Assembly: GCA_030442055.1 (NCBI GenBank)
Contig: JAUJEB010000001.1
Coordinates: forward strand, 2,418,001-2,482,000
Origin: Agaribacillus aureus
Lineage (GTDB): Bacteria; Bacteroidota; Bacteroidia; Cytophagales; Cyclobacteriaceae
Direction: 5' to 3'
DNA length: 64,000 nt
This document shows positions 54,235 through 63,600 of the stretch, in pieces. Numbering within the stretch: position 1 is the first letter of the stretch; each line of letters starts with the position of its first letter. The translations under genes were made by a program, and so were the position numbers. Under the pieces are notes generated by a model. It was not told the DNA's origin, ran no database searches, and saw only the letters and a list, made by a program, of their open reading frames with translations.

Positions 54235-55542
54235 TTACTCCGCCTTAAACTTAGGCCTTATCATGTTAATAGCGCCATCAACCAGTGGATTATTGATGGT
54301 AATGAGATAGATAAAAAACGGTAGGAAGGCAATCTTATATCTAACCAGGGTTCCAAAATTGGGAGAAGATAATGCCATAAATGAAGCCAGGATCAAAATA
54401 TAAGTGACCATGGAAAAGATCAATATTTTATGAGGGAATCTTTTGTTGGTAAAAAGACGAAACAACGCCCCGATCGTCAGTATCATTAAAATAAGATTTT
54501 CAAACCCAACCCAGTATTGAAATACATTGCTGGCATCCCAAAGGCCTGGCCGGTATAACCCCGAGTAAATGGCCGGCGGCATATTGGCCAAAACACTGGA
54601 AACCGTAGGATCCAATTTACGATAAGCAATCAAATCTTCAGGGTCGGACTTCTCATAAATTTCATTGTGAGTGGCCACCATGCTGTCCAGAAAATTGCTG
54701 CCTTTCAGATTGGGATGTATGGTGGTAGCAAATAGCAAAATGAGCACAAAAACCACCAGCCAGGACCCCAAATGGGTATAGTAGTTTCTTTGCACAAATT
54801 TAAAGTTAAATCTCAGGTAGGCTACAATGAGGTTGGCAGCCATCACCGGTATTAATACCCCAACGTAATAATATTTCAGTTTTAACAAGATCCATAAAAA
54901 CAAAGCCATCAGAATAATTCTGGGATAGGGTATTTTCTGCGATATGGTAAGGTAAGGAATAGAAAAACCAACAATGAAACATAAACAAGCCATCACCACG
55001 CTTTCCTTGATGATGCCTGAACTCCAGAATACCACAGAAGGAAAAAATAAAAAAGCGATGGCTGCATAGTATTTTGTCTGCTCAAACTTACTGGCCAACA
55101 TATTGGCTAAATACCACATTCCCAGGTAGCTAAAGAAAGAAAAGTAGATCCCTGACAGCCAATAATTGTTGTAGGTAAACAGGTTAACTATACTTACCAG
55201 TTTAGCAATAAAAAATGCTCTTGGCTGATATTTCAAACTCAGAAGCTCTGCAAACTCCTGAGGTACCTCATTGATCAAAAGGATCTTAACATAATCCAAT
55301 GGGCGTTGATAGCCAATGTTTGCCAGGTTCACAGCTTCCTGATAAAACGAAAAAGTATCCCCTTGTAAATAATAATATTTGTATACCAGACCTACGCCAA
55401 TTCCGGCGATGACTTTGACTACCAACCCAGGAATAAAATAGGGTCCTAATTGATAGGCCTTGACTTTATTCTTTATTAAATAAGTAATATATCCTAATAG
55501 GGCAAGGTTAAAAATATAGGCCAGAATATCTAAAAAGGTCAT
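54235..55542 (-). CDS. Polytopic membrane protein, unknown function
   Basis: 435 residues with about ten membrane helices and short loops. Conserved-looking motifs include the region around GVGLVYKYYYLQGDTFSFYQEA and RYKIAFLPFFIYLI near the end. The layout resembles O-antigen or glycosyl-membrane proteins, but no family is certain. Its start overlaps the DUF2851 gene stop by 4 nt (TGA/ATG), so the two are coupled. Confidence 0.75.
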   Translation of the reverse strand: MTFLDILAYIFNLALLGYITYLIKNKVKAYQLGPYFIPGLVVKVIAGIGVGLVYKYYYLQGDTFSFYQEAVNLANIGYQRPLDYVKILLINEVPQEFAELLSLKYQPRAFFIAKLVSIVNLFTYNNYWLSGIYFSFFSYLGMWYLANMLASKFEQTKYYAAIAFLFFPSVVFWSSGIIKESVVMACLCFIVGFSIPYLTISQKIPYPRIILMALFLWILLKLKYYYVGVLIPVMAANLIVAYLRFNFKFVQRNYYTHLGSWLVVFVLILLFATTIHPNLKGSNFLDSMVATHNEIYEKSDPEDLIAYRKLDPTVSSVLANMPPAIYSGLYRPGLWDASNVFQYWVGFENLILMILTIGALFRLFTNKRFPHKILIFSMVTYILILASFMALSSPNFGTLVRYKIAFLPFFIYLITINNPLVDGAINMIRPKFKAE

Positions 55543-56816
55543 GTAGTCTTAACTATTGAAATACCAATATTACAATTTAAACATTTATTCCCAAGACAAA
55601 ATTTATCAAACAATTCCATTAGACCCTGCGAATCAAAGGCATTTGCTACTTTCACCTCCAAATTTCCCCACAATTTGGTTACTTTATTTACCTCGGCAGG
55701 TAATTCTTCCAGTAATCGTATGGCTGCATCAATTTGATACTGATCTTCCCTGATTATGCCAAAAGCCACTTTTAAAGGCACTATGGTATTAATAACCAGA
55801 TTATATACACTTTCCTTACCCAACCCGGGAACCAAAGCACCACTGACCTTTCCGAAAGAATAATGATTTCGCCAATATTCCGACTGATTTATTGATAAAT
55901 TATCAACAAAAAATTGCCATGAATTTACCTCTTTAAATACAGAAAACAAATTTTTATTACGGTGGTATAGCTGTGCAAATTGAGCTAGCCTTATTGTAGG
56001 GAAATTACCAGGTCGCATTCTTAAAAACTTCCATTCCACTTTATTTAGCTCAACGGTTCCCAACCGGTATTTATGCGCCAAAAATTTGTATTCTGCTTTT
56101 AACCGCCCGAAATAGTCATCCGCAAGATCGGCCTTAAGAAATCCTGCCACTCCAAACAATAAAGCTTCAATTTGAAAAAGGTTATCGCGGTGTTTATCAA
56201 TTATCTTTAATGGCAGACTTTCCGCTAATCTTAGGAAAGCTTCCTTGTTGGTTTTAAAACCAAAGTTTTGAGCCAGCAACCGATACGTTGCCTCTTCCCA
56301 GGTGAACTTTTTCTTAACCAAATTGATCACAAAATCAGCTTTTCTTTCTAACCGTTGCATCACAGTTTTGTCCAACATGGAATGGATGATCAGTTTATCA
56401 ACCTGGTTTATCTTATAGTTACACGGGATTTTCTCCAGACTTTGGCTTAAATATTTATACCTGTTAAATAGCTCGATATCAACCCTGTCTTTCAATTCTA
56501 TAGTAGGAATTAAGCTACCATCGGTGCGGCGAACAGGTGCGTCATCTTCCCAAACAACATGCAGGATTACCATATCATAAGCCTGGTCGTTTTGGTGATT
56601 ATGCAGTACCCAATGAGATGATTTAACATGAACTTCAACATGCCCAAACCAATTGATACCATCAATATTGATCCTGGATTGCGCAAAATCGGGGCCGGCG
56701 TCAAAGTTTTGCTGGCCAGGGTTAAAAATATTGACTTCCTCGTTTTGGGTGGTGGTTAATTGATTTTTGGAAAAATACTGGTATTTCCATAAAAAAATGG
56801 GGAAATCCTCTTTCAT
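55539..56816 (-). CDS. DUF2851 family protein
   Basis: 425 residues. The pattern of the DUF2851 family is visible: FLWKYQYF near the N-terminus, FNPGQQNFDAGPDF, GHVEVHVKSSHWVLHNH, YDMVILHVVWEDD, and a Cys-rich C-terminus (CLGNKCLNCNIG) that may bind metal. Function is unknown; the family is common in Bacteroidota. It is 57 nt downstream of pyrF on the leftward strand and overlaps the next membrane gene. Confidence 0.85.
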   Translation of the reverse strand: MKEDFPIFLWKYQYFSKNQLTTTQNEEVNIFNPGQQNFDAGPDFAQSRINIDGINWFGHVEVHVKSSHWVLHNHQNDQAYDMVILHVVWEDDAPVRRTDGSLIPTIELKDRVDIELFNRYKYLSQSLEKIPCNYKINQVDKLIIHSMLDKTVMQRLERKADFVINLVKKKFTWEEATYRLLAQNFGFKTNKEAFLRLAESLPLKIIDKHRDNLFQIEALLFGVAGFLKADLADDYFGRLKAEYKFLAHKYRLGTVELNKVEWKFLRMRPGNFPTIRLAQFAQLYHRNKNLFSVFKEVNSWQFFVDNLSINQSEYWRNHYSFGKVSGALVPGLGKESVYNLVINTIVPLKVAFGIIREDQYQIDAAIRLLEELPAEVNKVTKLWGNLEVKVANAFDSQGLMELFDKFCLGNKCLNCNIGISIVKTT

Positions 56817-56830
56817 ACATTACAAAGTTT

Positions 56831-56868
56831 AAAAAATAGCCTGGGGGATTTCCTAAAATATTACCAGG
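56831..56868 (-). terminator. Possible weak terminator after pyrF
   Basis: CCTGG (56840-56844) and CCAGG (56864-56868) can pair, and a T-run follows when read leftward. The stem is short and the loop long. Confidence 0.4.
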
Positions 56869-56873
56869 TTAAT

Positions 56874-57692
56874 TTAAAGAAATTTTTCCAAATAATCACT
56901 CATTTGATTCCTGATTTCAGATGCCGAAGTGCGTGCCTTTTCCGCAAAGTCAAGGCCGCTTCCGGAATAAATAATGCCTCTGGTAGAGTTAACCAGCAAT
57001 CCGCAGTTTTTATTCATGCCAAATCTGGATACTGCCTCCAGATCTCCACCCTGTGCGCCAACACCGGGAACCAGTAAAAAATGATCCGGAACGATTTTTC
57101 TTATATTGGCCAGGTGGTCTGCTTGTGTGGCGCCTACCACGTACATTAGCTGATCATGACCCGCCCATTGCTGACTGATTTCCAATACCTGTTCATACAA
57201 GCTCCTCCCCTCACCATTAATCGGCAACTGCTGAAAATCCCTACTTCCGGGATTGGAGGTCAGGGCCAGGAGTATTACCCATTTACCAGGAAAATCCAGG
57301 AAAGGCAACACAGAATCACGCCCCATGTAAGGGGCAACAGTAATAGAATCAAAATCCAGTTCCTGGAAAAAGGCTCTGGCATAAAGCCGGGAGGTGTTGC
57401 CGATATCACCGCGTTTTGCATCGGCAATGGTAAACAGGTCATCCGGAATATATTCCAGTGTTTTCTGTAGACTTTCCCAACCTTTGGTCCCCAGGGCCTC
57501 ATAAAATGCTATATTGGGTTTGTAAGCCACACATAAATCAGCAGTTGCATCGATTATCTGCCTGTTAAATTCAAAGATCGGATCATCCGTTTTAAGCAGG
57601 TGGGCGGGAATTTTATTAATATCCGTGTCCAAACCCACGCATAAATAGGATCTTTTTTTTTGAATCTCTTTTTGTAAGGCTTCTTTGGTCAT
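56874..57692 (-). CDS. pyrF: Orotidine-5'-phosphate decarboxylase
   Basis: 272 residues from the chosen ATG. The longer frame adds 14 residues that are encoded by the upstream gene's terminator hairpin, so the internal ATG (MTKEALQ) is preferred. Motifs of the longer, type 2 OMP decarboxylase are present: [17 protein letters not shown] (catalytic Asp-Lys-Asp), VAPYMGRDS and GVGAQGGD. It catalyses the last step of UMP synthesis. pyrD lies about 4 kb away on the same strand. Confidence 0.95.
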   Translation of the reverse strand: MTKEALQKEIQKKRSYLCVGLDTDINKIPAHLLKTDDPIFEFNRQIIDATADLCVAYKPNIAFYEALGTKGWESLQKTLEYIPDDLFTIADAKRGDIGNTSRLYARAFFQELDFDSITVAPYMGRDSVLPFLDFPGKWVILLALTSNPGSRDFQQLPINGEGRSLYEQVLEISQQWAGHDQLMYVVGATQADHLANIRKIVPDHFLLVPGVGAQGGDLEAVSRFGMNKNCGLLVNSTRGIIYSGSGLDFAEKARTSASEIRNQMSDYLEKFL

Positions 57693-57708
57693 AACGGCAA
57701 AAATAAAA

Positions 57709-57731
57709 AAAGGCCGGTTAATACGGCCTTT
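57709..57731 (-). terminator. Terminator of the LolA-like gene
   Basis: Perfect 8-bp stem AAAGGCCG/CGGCCTTT (57709-57716 with 57724-57731, 7-nt loop) with a strong T-run when read leftward, 28 nt past the lolA-like stop and just ahead of pyrF. Confidence 0.9.
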
Positions 57732-57758
57732 CAAGCAAAAATTTGTGCATATTATCTT

Positions 57759-58403
57759 CTATCTCAGGTCTATAATCTCCACGCCCGGATATTTCTTTGG
57801 ATCGAACTTAAAGTAATCATTGTTTACATTAAACGCCGAGTCAAAGGCGGTAATAGAATACTCATACCTGTTCCCGTTCTTATCAAACATTTTCCAACTT
57901 TTCAATAACTTATCTTGCTGGTCGATTACCATTCTTATTTTAAAAAACTGCAGGTTTTTATCTTCCGGAATAAGATCCACCACATCATAGCCTTTTCCAC
58001 TCATATTTTGGGATTTCAAATAGATATATTTATAACCATCCTTGTATGCGTTGTAGATAGTAGAGGGGTTGGTTTCGCCGTCTTCTGGATCGTAGTTATC
58101 AATGTTTACTTCATTTACCTCCTCCAGATAGGTCCACACGGTACTTCCATTATTATAAATCTCCTGACCTGCCAACATCAATTTAAACATTTCTCCTTTT
58201 ACCGTAATTTCACCATTGAACTTTTCATCAATGTCTTCCTCTTCATTCTCCAGATGTTGGGAGATCTTAGCTTTAAAGGAGGAGATGGACTTGTATTTAG
58301 AACTCATCGCATCCAAAACCTTCTTAGCCTTGGCATCATATTGTGCATTAGCCGCACCTCCATACCCCAGAAGCAACAATACAATAATTAATATCTTTTT
58401 CAT
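57759..58403 (-). CDS. LolA-like outer-membrane lipoprotein carrier
   Basis: 214 residues. A signal peptide (about 1-20) is followed by a LolA-type half-barrel (YKSISSFKAKISQHLEN, FNGEITVKGEMFKLML, NNGSTVWTYLEEVNEVNI, PEDGETNPSTIY, KIRMVIDQQDKLLKSWKMFD, NRYEYSI). It would carry lipoproteins or hydrophobic ligands across the periplasm. It lies 82 nt after ftsK, the usual Bacteroidota order, and ends at a strong terminator. Confidence 0.88.
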   Translation of the reverse strand: MKKILIIVLLLLGYGGAANAQYDAKAKKVLDAMSSKYKSISSFKAKISQHLENEEEDIDEKFNGEITVKGEMFKLMLAGQEIYNNGSTVWTYLEEVNEVNIDNYDPEDGETNPSTIYNAYKDGYKYIYLKSQNMSGKGYDVVDLIPEDKNLQFFKIRMVIDQQDKLLKSWKMFDKNGNRYEYSITAFDSAFNVNNDYFKFDPKKYPGVEIIDLR

Positions 58404-58485
58404 TTTTTAATATATTTATAAAGTTCCAGCTTAACCTTGAAAACAATTTACTGCAATAATTTAAATTATTACCGTTTTGAACGAT

Positions 58486-60939
58486 TTAATTGCTATTATT
58501 ATTGATCTCATTCAATAACTGTTCCAAACTATATTCATCTGAGATCAAAACCTCTCTTGCTTTGCTACCTTCAAACGGTCCCACTACGCCTGCCGCTTCC
58601 AGCTGATCAATTAATCTACCGGCCCTGTTATATCCCAGTTTAAGTTTTCGTTGTATCAAAGAGGTGCTTCCCTGTTGGTGCAACACAATTAGCCTTGCGG
58701 CATCTTCAAACAGCGTATCACGCTCGGCAAGGTCAATGTCAGAAATACTATCACCCCCTTCGTCACCCACGTATTCCGGTAGCTGATAGGCAGAATCATA
58801 TCCTCTTTGTTCTCCCACAAAATCGCAAACTGCCTCCACTTCCGGCGTATCGATAAAGGCACATTGCAGCCGGGTAATATCTGATCCCTGGGACAACAAC
58901 ATATCACCCTGCCCAACCAGTTGTTCTGCACCGCCGGTATCCAGAATTGTTCTTGAGTCTACTTTGGAGGTAACCCGAAATGACAGCCTTGCCGGAAAGT
59001 TGGCTTTTATCAAACCTGTAATTACATTAACCGAAGGCCTTTGCGTTGCCACCACGAGGTGAATACCGATGGCCCTGGCCAGCTGCGCCAATCTGGCAAC
59101 CGGCGTCTCGATCTCCTTGCCTGAGGTCATCATTAAATCCGCCAATTCATCAATGACTAAAACAATATAAGGCAAGAATTTATGGCCCTTCTCAGGATTC
59201 AATCGACGGTTGACAAATTTATTGTTATATTCTTTCAGATTCCGGCAGCCGGCATCCTTCAGGAGGTTGTAACGGTTGTCCATCTCTATACATAAAGAAT
59301 TCAAGGTATAGATCACCTTTTTGGTATCGGTAATAATGGCTTCGTCACTGTCAGGCAATGTCGCCAGGAAATGTCTTTCTATCTTATTAAAAAGTGTCAA
59401 CTCCACCTTTTTAGGGTCTACCAATACAAATTTCAGCTGTGACGGATGTTTCTTATAAATTAAAGATGCCAGAATAACGTTTAATCCAACCGACTTACCC
59501 TGTCCGGTAGCACCAGCCATTAAAAGGTGAGGCATTTTTGCCAGATCGGTTACAAACACTTCATTGGAAATAGTTTTGCCCAGAACTACCGGCAATTCTT
59601 TATCGCTTTTTAGAAATTTATCAGTTCTCAAAACCGATCTGATGGAAACCATTTCGCGATTCTTATTTGGCACCTCAATACCAATGGTACCTTTGCCGGG
59701 AATGGGTGCAATAATCCGAATACCCAGGGCTGCCAAACTCAGCGCAATGTCATCTTCCAGGTTTTTGATCTTGGAGATTTTTATACCGGCTTCCGGAACA
59801 ATTTCGTAGAGTGTTACGGTAGGACCTATGGTCGCTTTGATTTTTGAAATTCCAATTTTAAAATTGGTTAAGGTCTCCAGGATTTTTTCTTTGTTTTGCT
59901 CCAATTCCTCTTTGGTAACCTGCACTTTTTCCGAGGTATATTCATTGAGCAAGTCCAGGGTGGGATATTGGTATTGCGGCAAATCCAAAGTGGGATCATA
60001 GTTTTCGACCTTATCAGCCAGCTTTTCAGCAGTCACCTGCTGATTGATTTGAAAATCAGGCTGTTTGGGAACGGGAGGTTTCGGATCCACCGGTTTTTCC
60101 GGCTTTTCGGTATTGATTTCCAGAGAGGTTTTTTCAGGAGGTGATACCTCTTCCGGAACAAAAGGCTCCAAATCCAAATCAGTATCGGTAAGCTCTAGCT
60201 CCCCGCTTTTATCTTTAGAGCGACCGGCGTTATCAGCGGGCCTGATTTCTTCGAAGCCACGGCCAATACTTTTATCGAGATCCTGAATCCCGTCTTTTAC
60301 TTTTTCCCTGACCTTGCTATTTAAACCAAGTATGGTAGTGATATTAAAAAAGTAAATGGTAAAAATAATCAGCAGAAATGCCAGCAATAAGAAGGTTCCC
60401 CAACCCATAAGGTTATCCAACGCCGAGGCGATTTCGTATCCTATGCCGCCTCCCAAAAAACTCCACTCACTGACGCCATCAGTGGTTTTTACGACATATC
60501 CTAACAGGCTGCTTAGCCAAATAAGGAAAAACAGTGAGAATCTGGTTAGTTTGAAAACAGGTAAAATTTCCCTGCCAATAACCACTTTATAGCCTATCAA
60601 AAACAAAATAGGAGGAATCAGAAAAGAGGAAATGCCAAACCATTTAAATATAAAATAATGAGAGGTAATTGCTCCCAGCAATTTAAACCAGTTTTCCGTT
60701 TCAATACCAGCGCCTATCAAGCCGGTTTCACCAACCGATTCCACCACACTTTGATCTGCCTTACCGGTAAATAAATAGGATATGAAGGCGACCAGTAGAA
60801 AAATAGATGTGGAAAGCAGTAGAAACCCAAAAGCAAGGTGAAATTTCCGATCTGTCAAAAAGCCAGGCTTAAGATTTACGGACTTTTTTCGTTTTTTAGA
60901 TTTCTTAAAGGTATTGGATTTATAGGTATTTTTGGCCAT
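58486..60939 (-). CDS. ftsK: DNA translocase FtsK/SpoIIIE
   Basis: 817 residues. Four to five membrane helices lie in the N-terminal 200 residues. A Pro/Glu-rich linker (about 230-320) precedes the alpha/beta motor domain: GATGQGKSVGLN (Walker A, about 478-489), LKFVLVDPKKVEL, YIVLVIDELADLMM (Walker B region) and VATQRPSVNVITG. The C-terminal gamma domain (about 750-805, RLIVLHQQGSTSLIQRKLKLG) recognises oriented DNA motifs. It pumps chromosome ends through the division septum and works with XerD, whose gene is close by. Confidence 0.96.
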   Translation of the reverse strand: MAKNTYKSNTFKKSKKRKKSVNLKPGFLTDRKFHLAFGFLLLSTSIFLLVAFISYLFTGKADQSVVESVGETGLIGAGIETENWFKLLGAITSHYFIFKWFGISSFLIPPILFLIGYKVVIGREILPVFKLTRFSLFFLIWLSSLLGYVVKTTDGVSEWSFLGGGIGYEIASALDNLMGWGTFLLLAFLLIIFTIYFFNITTILGLNSKVREKVKDGIQDLDKSIGRGFEEIRPADNAGRSKDKSGELELTDTDLDLEPFVPEEVSPPEKTSLEINTEKPEKPVDPKPPVPKQPDFQINQQVTAEKLADKVENYDPTLDLPQYQYPTLDLLNEYTSEKVQVTKEELEQNKEKILETLTNFKIGISKIKATIGPTVTLYEIVPEAGIKISKIKNLEDDIALSLAALGIRIIAPIPGKGTIGIEVPNKNREMVSIRSVLRTDKFLKSDKELPVVLGKTISNEVFVTDLAKMPHLLMAGATGQGKSVGLNVILASLIYKKHPSQLKFVLVDPKKVELTLFNKIERHFLATLPDSDEAIITDTKKVIYTLNSLCIEMDNRYNLLKDAGCRNLKEYNNKFVNRRLNPEKGHKFLPYIVLVIDELADLMMTSGKEIETPVARLAQLARAIGIHLVVATQRPSVNVITGLIKANFPARLSFRVTSKVDSRTILDTGGAEQLVGQGDMLLSQGSDITRLQCAFIDTPEVEAVCDFVGEQRGYDSAYQLPEYVGDEGGDSISDIDLAERDTLFEDAARLIVLHQQGSTSLIQRKLKLGYNRAGRLIDQLEAAGVVGPFEGSKAREVLISDEYSLEQLLNEINNNSN

Positions 60940-61069
60940 TTATCGCACTTCTGTTTACAAAACTAATGAAATCTGTGATATAAAATAAAGTATATGCTTG
61001 CTAATTCCCGGAATTACCTTTTGCGATTTGTAATTAATGATTTATTGGGTTGAGGGTATAAATTCGAAG

Positions 61070-62107
61070 TTAACTATTATTAGATAATAAATAGGTGTTT
61101 ATTTTTTTTACAATGGCAGGTCCTTCATAAATAAATCCTGTATATATCTGAACAAGAGACGCTCCAGCCTCCAACTTTTCAAGCGCATCACGGCCGGAAA
61201 ATATGCCTCCTACAGCAATAATAGGTATTGAACCTTGAGATTTCTCATGAATATAACGGATTATTCTGGTCGAATAGTCTCTAACCGGTTGCCCGCTTAA
61301 CCCTCCCGAACCAATCTTTTCCACCACAGCACTATCGGTTACCAGATCATTCCTGCCTATAGTCGTATTGGTAGCTATGATGCCATCTATTTTAATTTCA
61401 TTCACAATGTCAACGATATCATCTAGCTGTTCATTATTCAAGTCTGGCGCAATTTTTAATAAAATGGGTTTTGGTGAAGGCATTTTGGAGTTTTCCTGAC
61501 TTATCGCCTTCAATAGTTGTTTGAGGGGTTCTTTCTCCTGTAAGGCCCTTAAATCCGGCGTATTTGGGGAACTTACGTTAATGACAAAATAATCTACCAC
61601 CGGATAAAGGCTCCGGAAACAGGTCAAATAGTCATTGATAGCTTCTGCGTTGGGGGTAGTTTTGTTTTTTCCAATGTTACCACCAATTATTACGTTGGTC
61701 CTTCTTTTTTTTAACCGCTGCACAGCCGCTTCTACCCCCTCATTGTTAAAACCCATACGGTTGATCAGCGCCTTGTCTTTGCGTAATCGGAATAGCCTGG
61801 GTTTTGGGTTGCCCGGCTGAGGTTTTGGCGTGAGTGTACCAATTTCTACAAAACCAAATCCCATGTGCGCCAATTCGTCCACCATTTTGGCATCTTTATC
61901 AAACCCTGCCGCCAGCCCCACCGGATTTGAAAACGTCAACCCAAAAATCTCTCTTTTTAATTGTGGGTTATCAATATTTCCCACTTGCCTGAATATCCAG
62001 CCTGTACCTGGAATTTTAAACAATAACTTCACCAGCCATTGTGTGAAGTGATGAATTTTTTCCGGATCGAAAAGAAAAAATAGGGGTCTGATAATTGATT
62101 TATACAC
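61070..62107 (-). CDS. pyrD: Dihydroorotate dehydrogenase, class 2 (quinone)
   Basis: 345 residues from the GTG at 62107, which gives the family-standard N-terminus ([20 protein letters not shown]); the longest frame begins at a TTG 42 nt upstream. Motifs: [20 protein letters not shown] (FMN-binding), [39 protein letters not shown] (catalytic Ser) and the C-terminal phosphate-binding [15 protein letters not shown] with [11 protein letters not shown]. It oxidises dihydroorotate with quinone at the inner membrane. Confidence 0.95.
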   Translation of the reverse strand: MYKSIIRPLFFLFDPEKIHHFTQWLVKLLFKIPGTGWIFRQVGNIDNPQLKREIFGLTFSNPVGLAAGFDKDAKMVDELAHMGFGFVEIGTLTPKPQPGNPKPRLFRLRKDKALINRMGFNNEGVEAAVQRLKKRRTNVIIGGNIGKNKTTPNAEAINDYLTCFRSLYPVVDYFVINVSSPNTPDLRALQEKEPLKQLLKAISQENSKMPSPKPILLKIAPDLNNEQLDDIVDIVNEIKIDGIIATNTTIGRNDLVTDSAVVEKIGSGGLSGQPVRDYSTRIIRYIHEKSQGSIPIIAVGGIFSGRDALEKLEAGASLVQIYTGFIYEGPAIVKKINTYLLSNNS

Positions 62108-62211
62108 GATTAGCCAAGATTTGCTCAAAAATAGAAAAATAAGAACCAATTAGTGGCAACCAAATGTAATTATATGGTGTCTCGTAAACAAGAAACCTAA
62201 TTCCTGGAATC

Positions 62212-62658
62212 ATGGGCTATAAAATAAGTATTAGTTTATTGATAGTATTTATACTGTTTGCCTTTACTATCGCTTGCGAGAAGGATCACACAAATACGGA
62301 AAAGTCTGGTACTACTGAATTGGAAACTGGCGAATCCAGGAATATGGAACACCAGAAACAGGTAAAACTCAAAGGCACCCCGATTCACATCAGCTTTGAT
62401 GAATTAGTTCATGATTTCAGATGCCCAACCGATGTAACATGTGTACACGCCGGCCTGGCAGAGGTAGCCATGATCATTAAAAAGCAGGATTTGACCACCA
62501 CACTTCATTTGACGCTTGAAGCGGGACAGCCCGGTAAAGCTTCTGCTGTTTTTGAGAATTACAAATTCACACTGCTGGAAGTTCTGCCGCTCCCCAACTC
62601 CCAGGTTACTATTCCCCAGGAAGATTATCGGATTGTCCTCCGGGCAGATAAAATCTAG
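62212..62658 (+). CDS. Lipoprotein with CPxDVxCV motif, unknown function
   Basis: 148 residues. The lipoprotein signal ends at about Cys22 (FAFTIAC). The mature part contains FRCPTDVTCVHAGLAEVAM, a pattern (RCPxxVxCxxAGxA) seen in many short Bacteroidota lipoproteins whose two Cys probably form a disulfide. A beta-sandwich is likely. It is divergent from pyrD and convergent with xerD, overlapping the xerD end by 4 nt. Confidence 0.75.
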   Translation: MGYKISISLLIVFILFAFTIACEKDHTNTEKSGTTELETGESRNMEHQKQVKLKGTPIHISFDELVHDFRCPTDVTCVHAGLAEVAMIIKKQDLTTTLHLTLEAGQPGKASAVFENYKFTLLEVLPLPNSQVTIPQEDYRIVLRADKI

Positions 62659-63554
62659 CTTCTGGGATGAAATTCCCTGATTACCTGCTTCAGGTAATCT
62701 CTGTCCAGATGCGTATAGATTTCAGTGGTGGTAATAGATTCATGGCCGAGCATTTCCTGTACGGCCCTTAAATCGGCGCCCCCCTCAATTAAATGGGTGG
62801 CAAAAGAGTGACGAAAGGTATGGGGACTCACGCGCTTTTGCATCCCGATTTTTAGTGCTAAATCCTTTATTACCGTAAAAACCATTACCCTGGTCAGCTT
62901 TCTGCCCCTTCGATTTAAAAATATATAATCTTCAAACCCATCTTTTATAGGCACGTGACATCGGATCTCTTCCAGGTAAATGACCATATATTTTAAAGCA
63001 TCACTTCCAATAGGCACCAGGCGTTCTTTATTCCCTTTCCCTATTACTCTTATGAATCCTATATCTCTGTAAAGATTGGATAGCTTTAGATCTATGAGTT
63101 CCGACACGCGCAACCCGGAACTATAGAGCGTTTCCAACATAGCCCTGTTTCTGGCGCCCTCGGGAGTTGATAAATCGATAGCCGCCAATATCTGCTCAAT
63201 TTCATGATAACTAAGCGTATCAGGTAGTTTACGGCCCAATTTGGGGCCTTCAATCAAAGCAGTCGGATCATCTGTAACAATTTCTTCCAATACAAGGTAT
63301 TTATAAAACGCCTTGAGGCCGGAGAGTATCCTGGACTGGCTATGAGCAGACATCCCAATTTCATTTATATATTCAATAAATTCTCTGATATTTGTATTGC
63401 TAATTGCATCAGGGCCAAGCTGGTGATTGGAGATGTCCAGAAACTGTTTTAGTTTTAGGACGTCATGAAGATACGCTTCTATGGAATTGGCAGAAAGGGA
63501 TCGTTCCAGTTTTAAATAGTGTTCGAATTGTTTTATGCTATGATCCCAGGTCAT
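62655..63554 (-). CDS. xerD: Tyrosine recombinase XerD-like
   Basis: 299 residues. An N-terminal SAM-like core-binding domain (about 5-90, KLERSLSANSIEAYLHDVLKL) precedes the catalytic domain with all active residues: Arg in SGLRVSEL, Lys in GKGNKERLVPIG, HTFRHSFATHL (His and Arg), and LGHESITTTEIYTHLD (His, then the Tyr nucleophile). It resolves chromosome dimers with a partner at dif, activated by FtsK. The aroQ gene starts 47 nt away on the other strand, an arrangement common in Bacteroidota. Confidence 0.92.
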   Translation of the reverse strand: MTWDHSIKQFEHYLKLERSLSANSIEAYLHDVLKLKQFLDISNHQLGPDAISNTNIREFIEYINEIGMSAHSQSRILSGLKAFYKYLVLEEIVTDDPTALIEGPKLGRKLPDTLSYHEIEQILAAIDLSTPEGARNRAMLETLYSSGLRVSELIDLKLSNLYRDIGFIRVIGKGNKERLVPIGSDALKYMVIYLEEIRCHVPIKDGFEDYIFLNRRGRKLTRVMVFTVIKDLALKIGMQKRVSPHTFRHSFATHLIEGGADLRAVQEMLGHESITTTEIYTHLDRDYLKQVIREFHPRS

Positions 63555-63600
63555 GATGAAGTTAAATTTAACAAATTGCTTTAATATTTAATCAAAAGCT

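Noticed and set aside
57915-58391. 158-residue frame antisense to the LolA-like gene
   Set aside because: Shadow of the LolA-like reading frame; composition is unlike that of a real protein.
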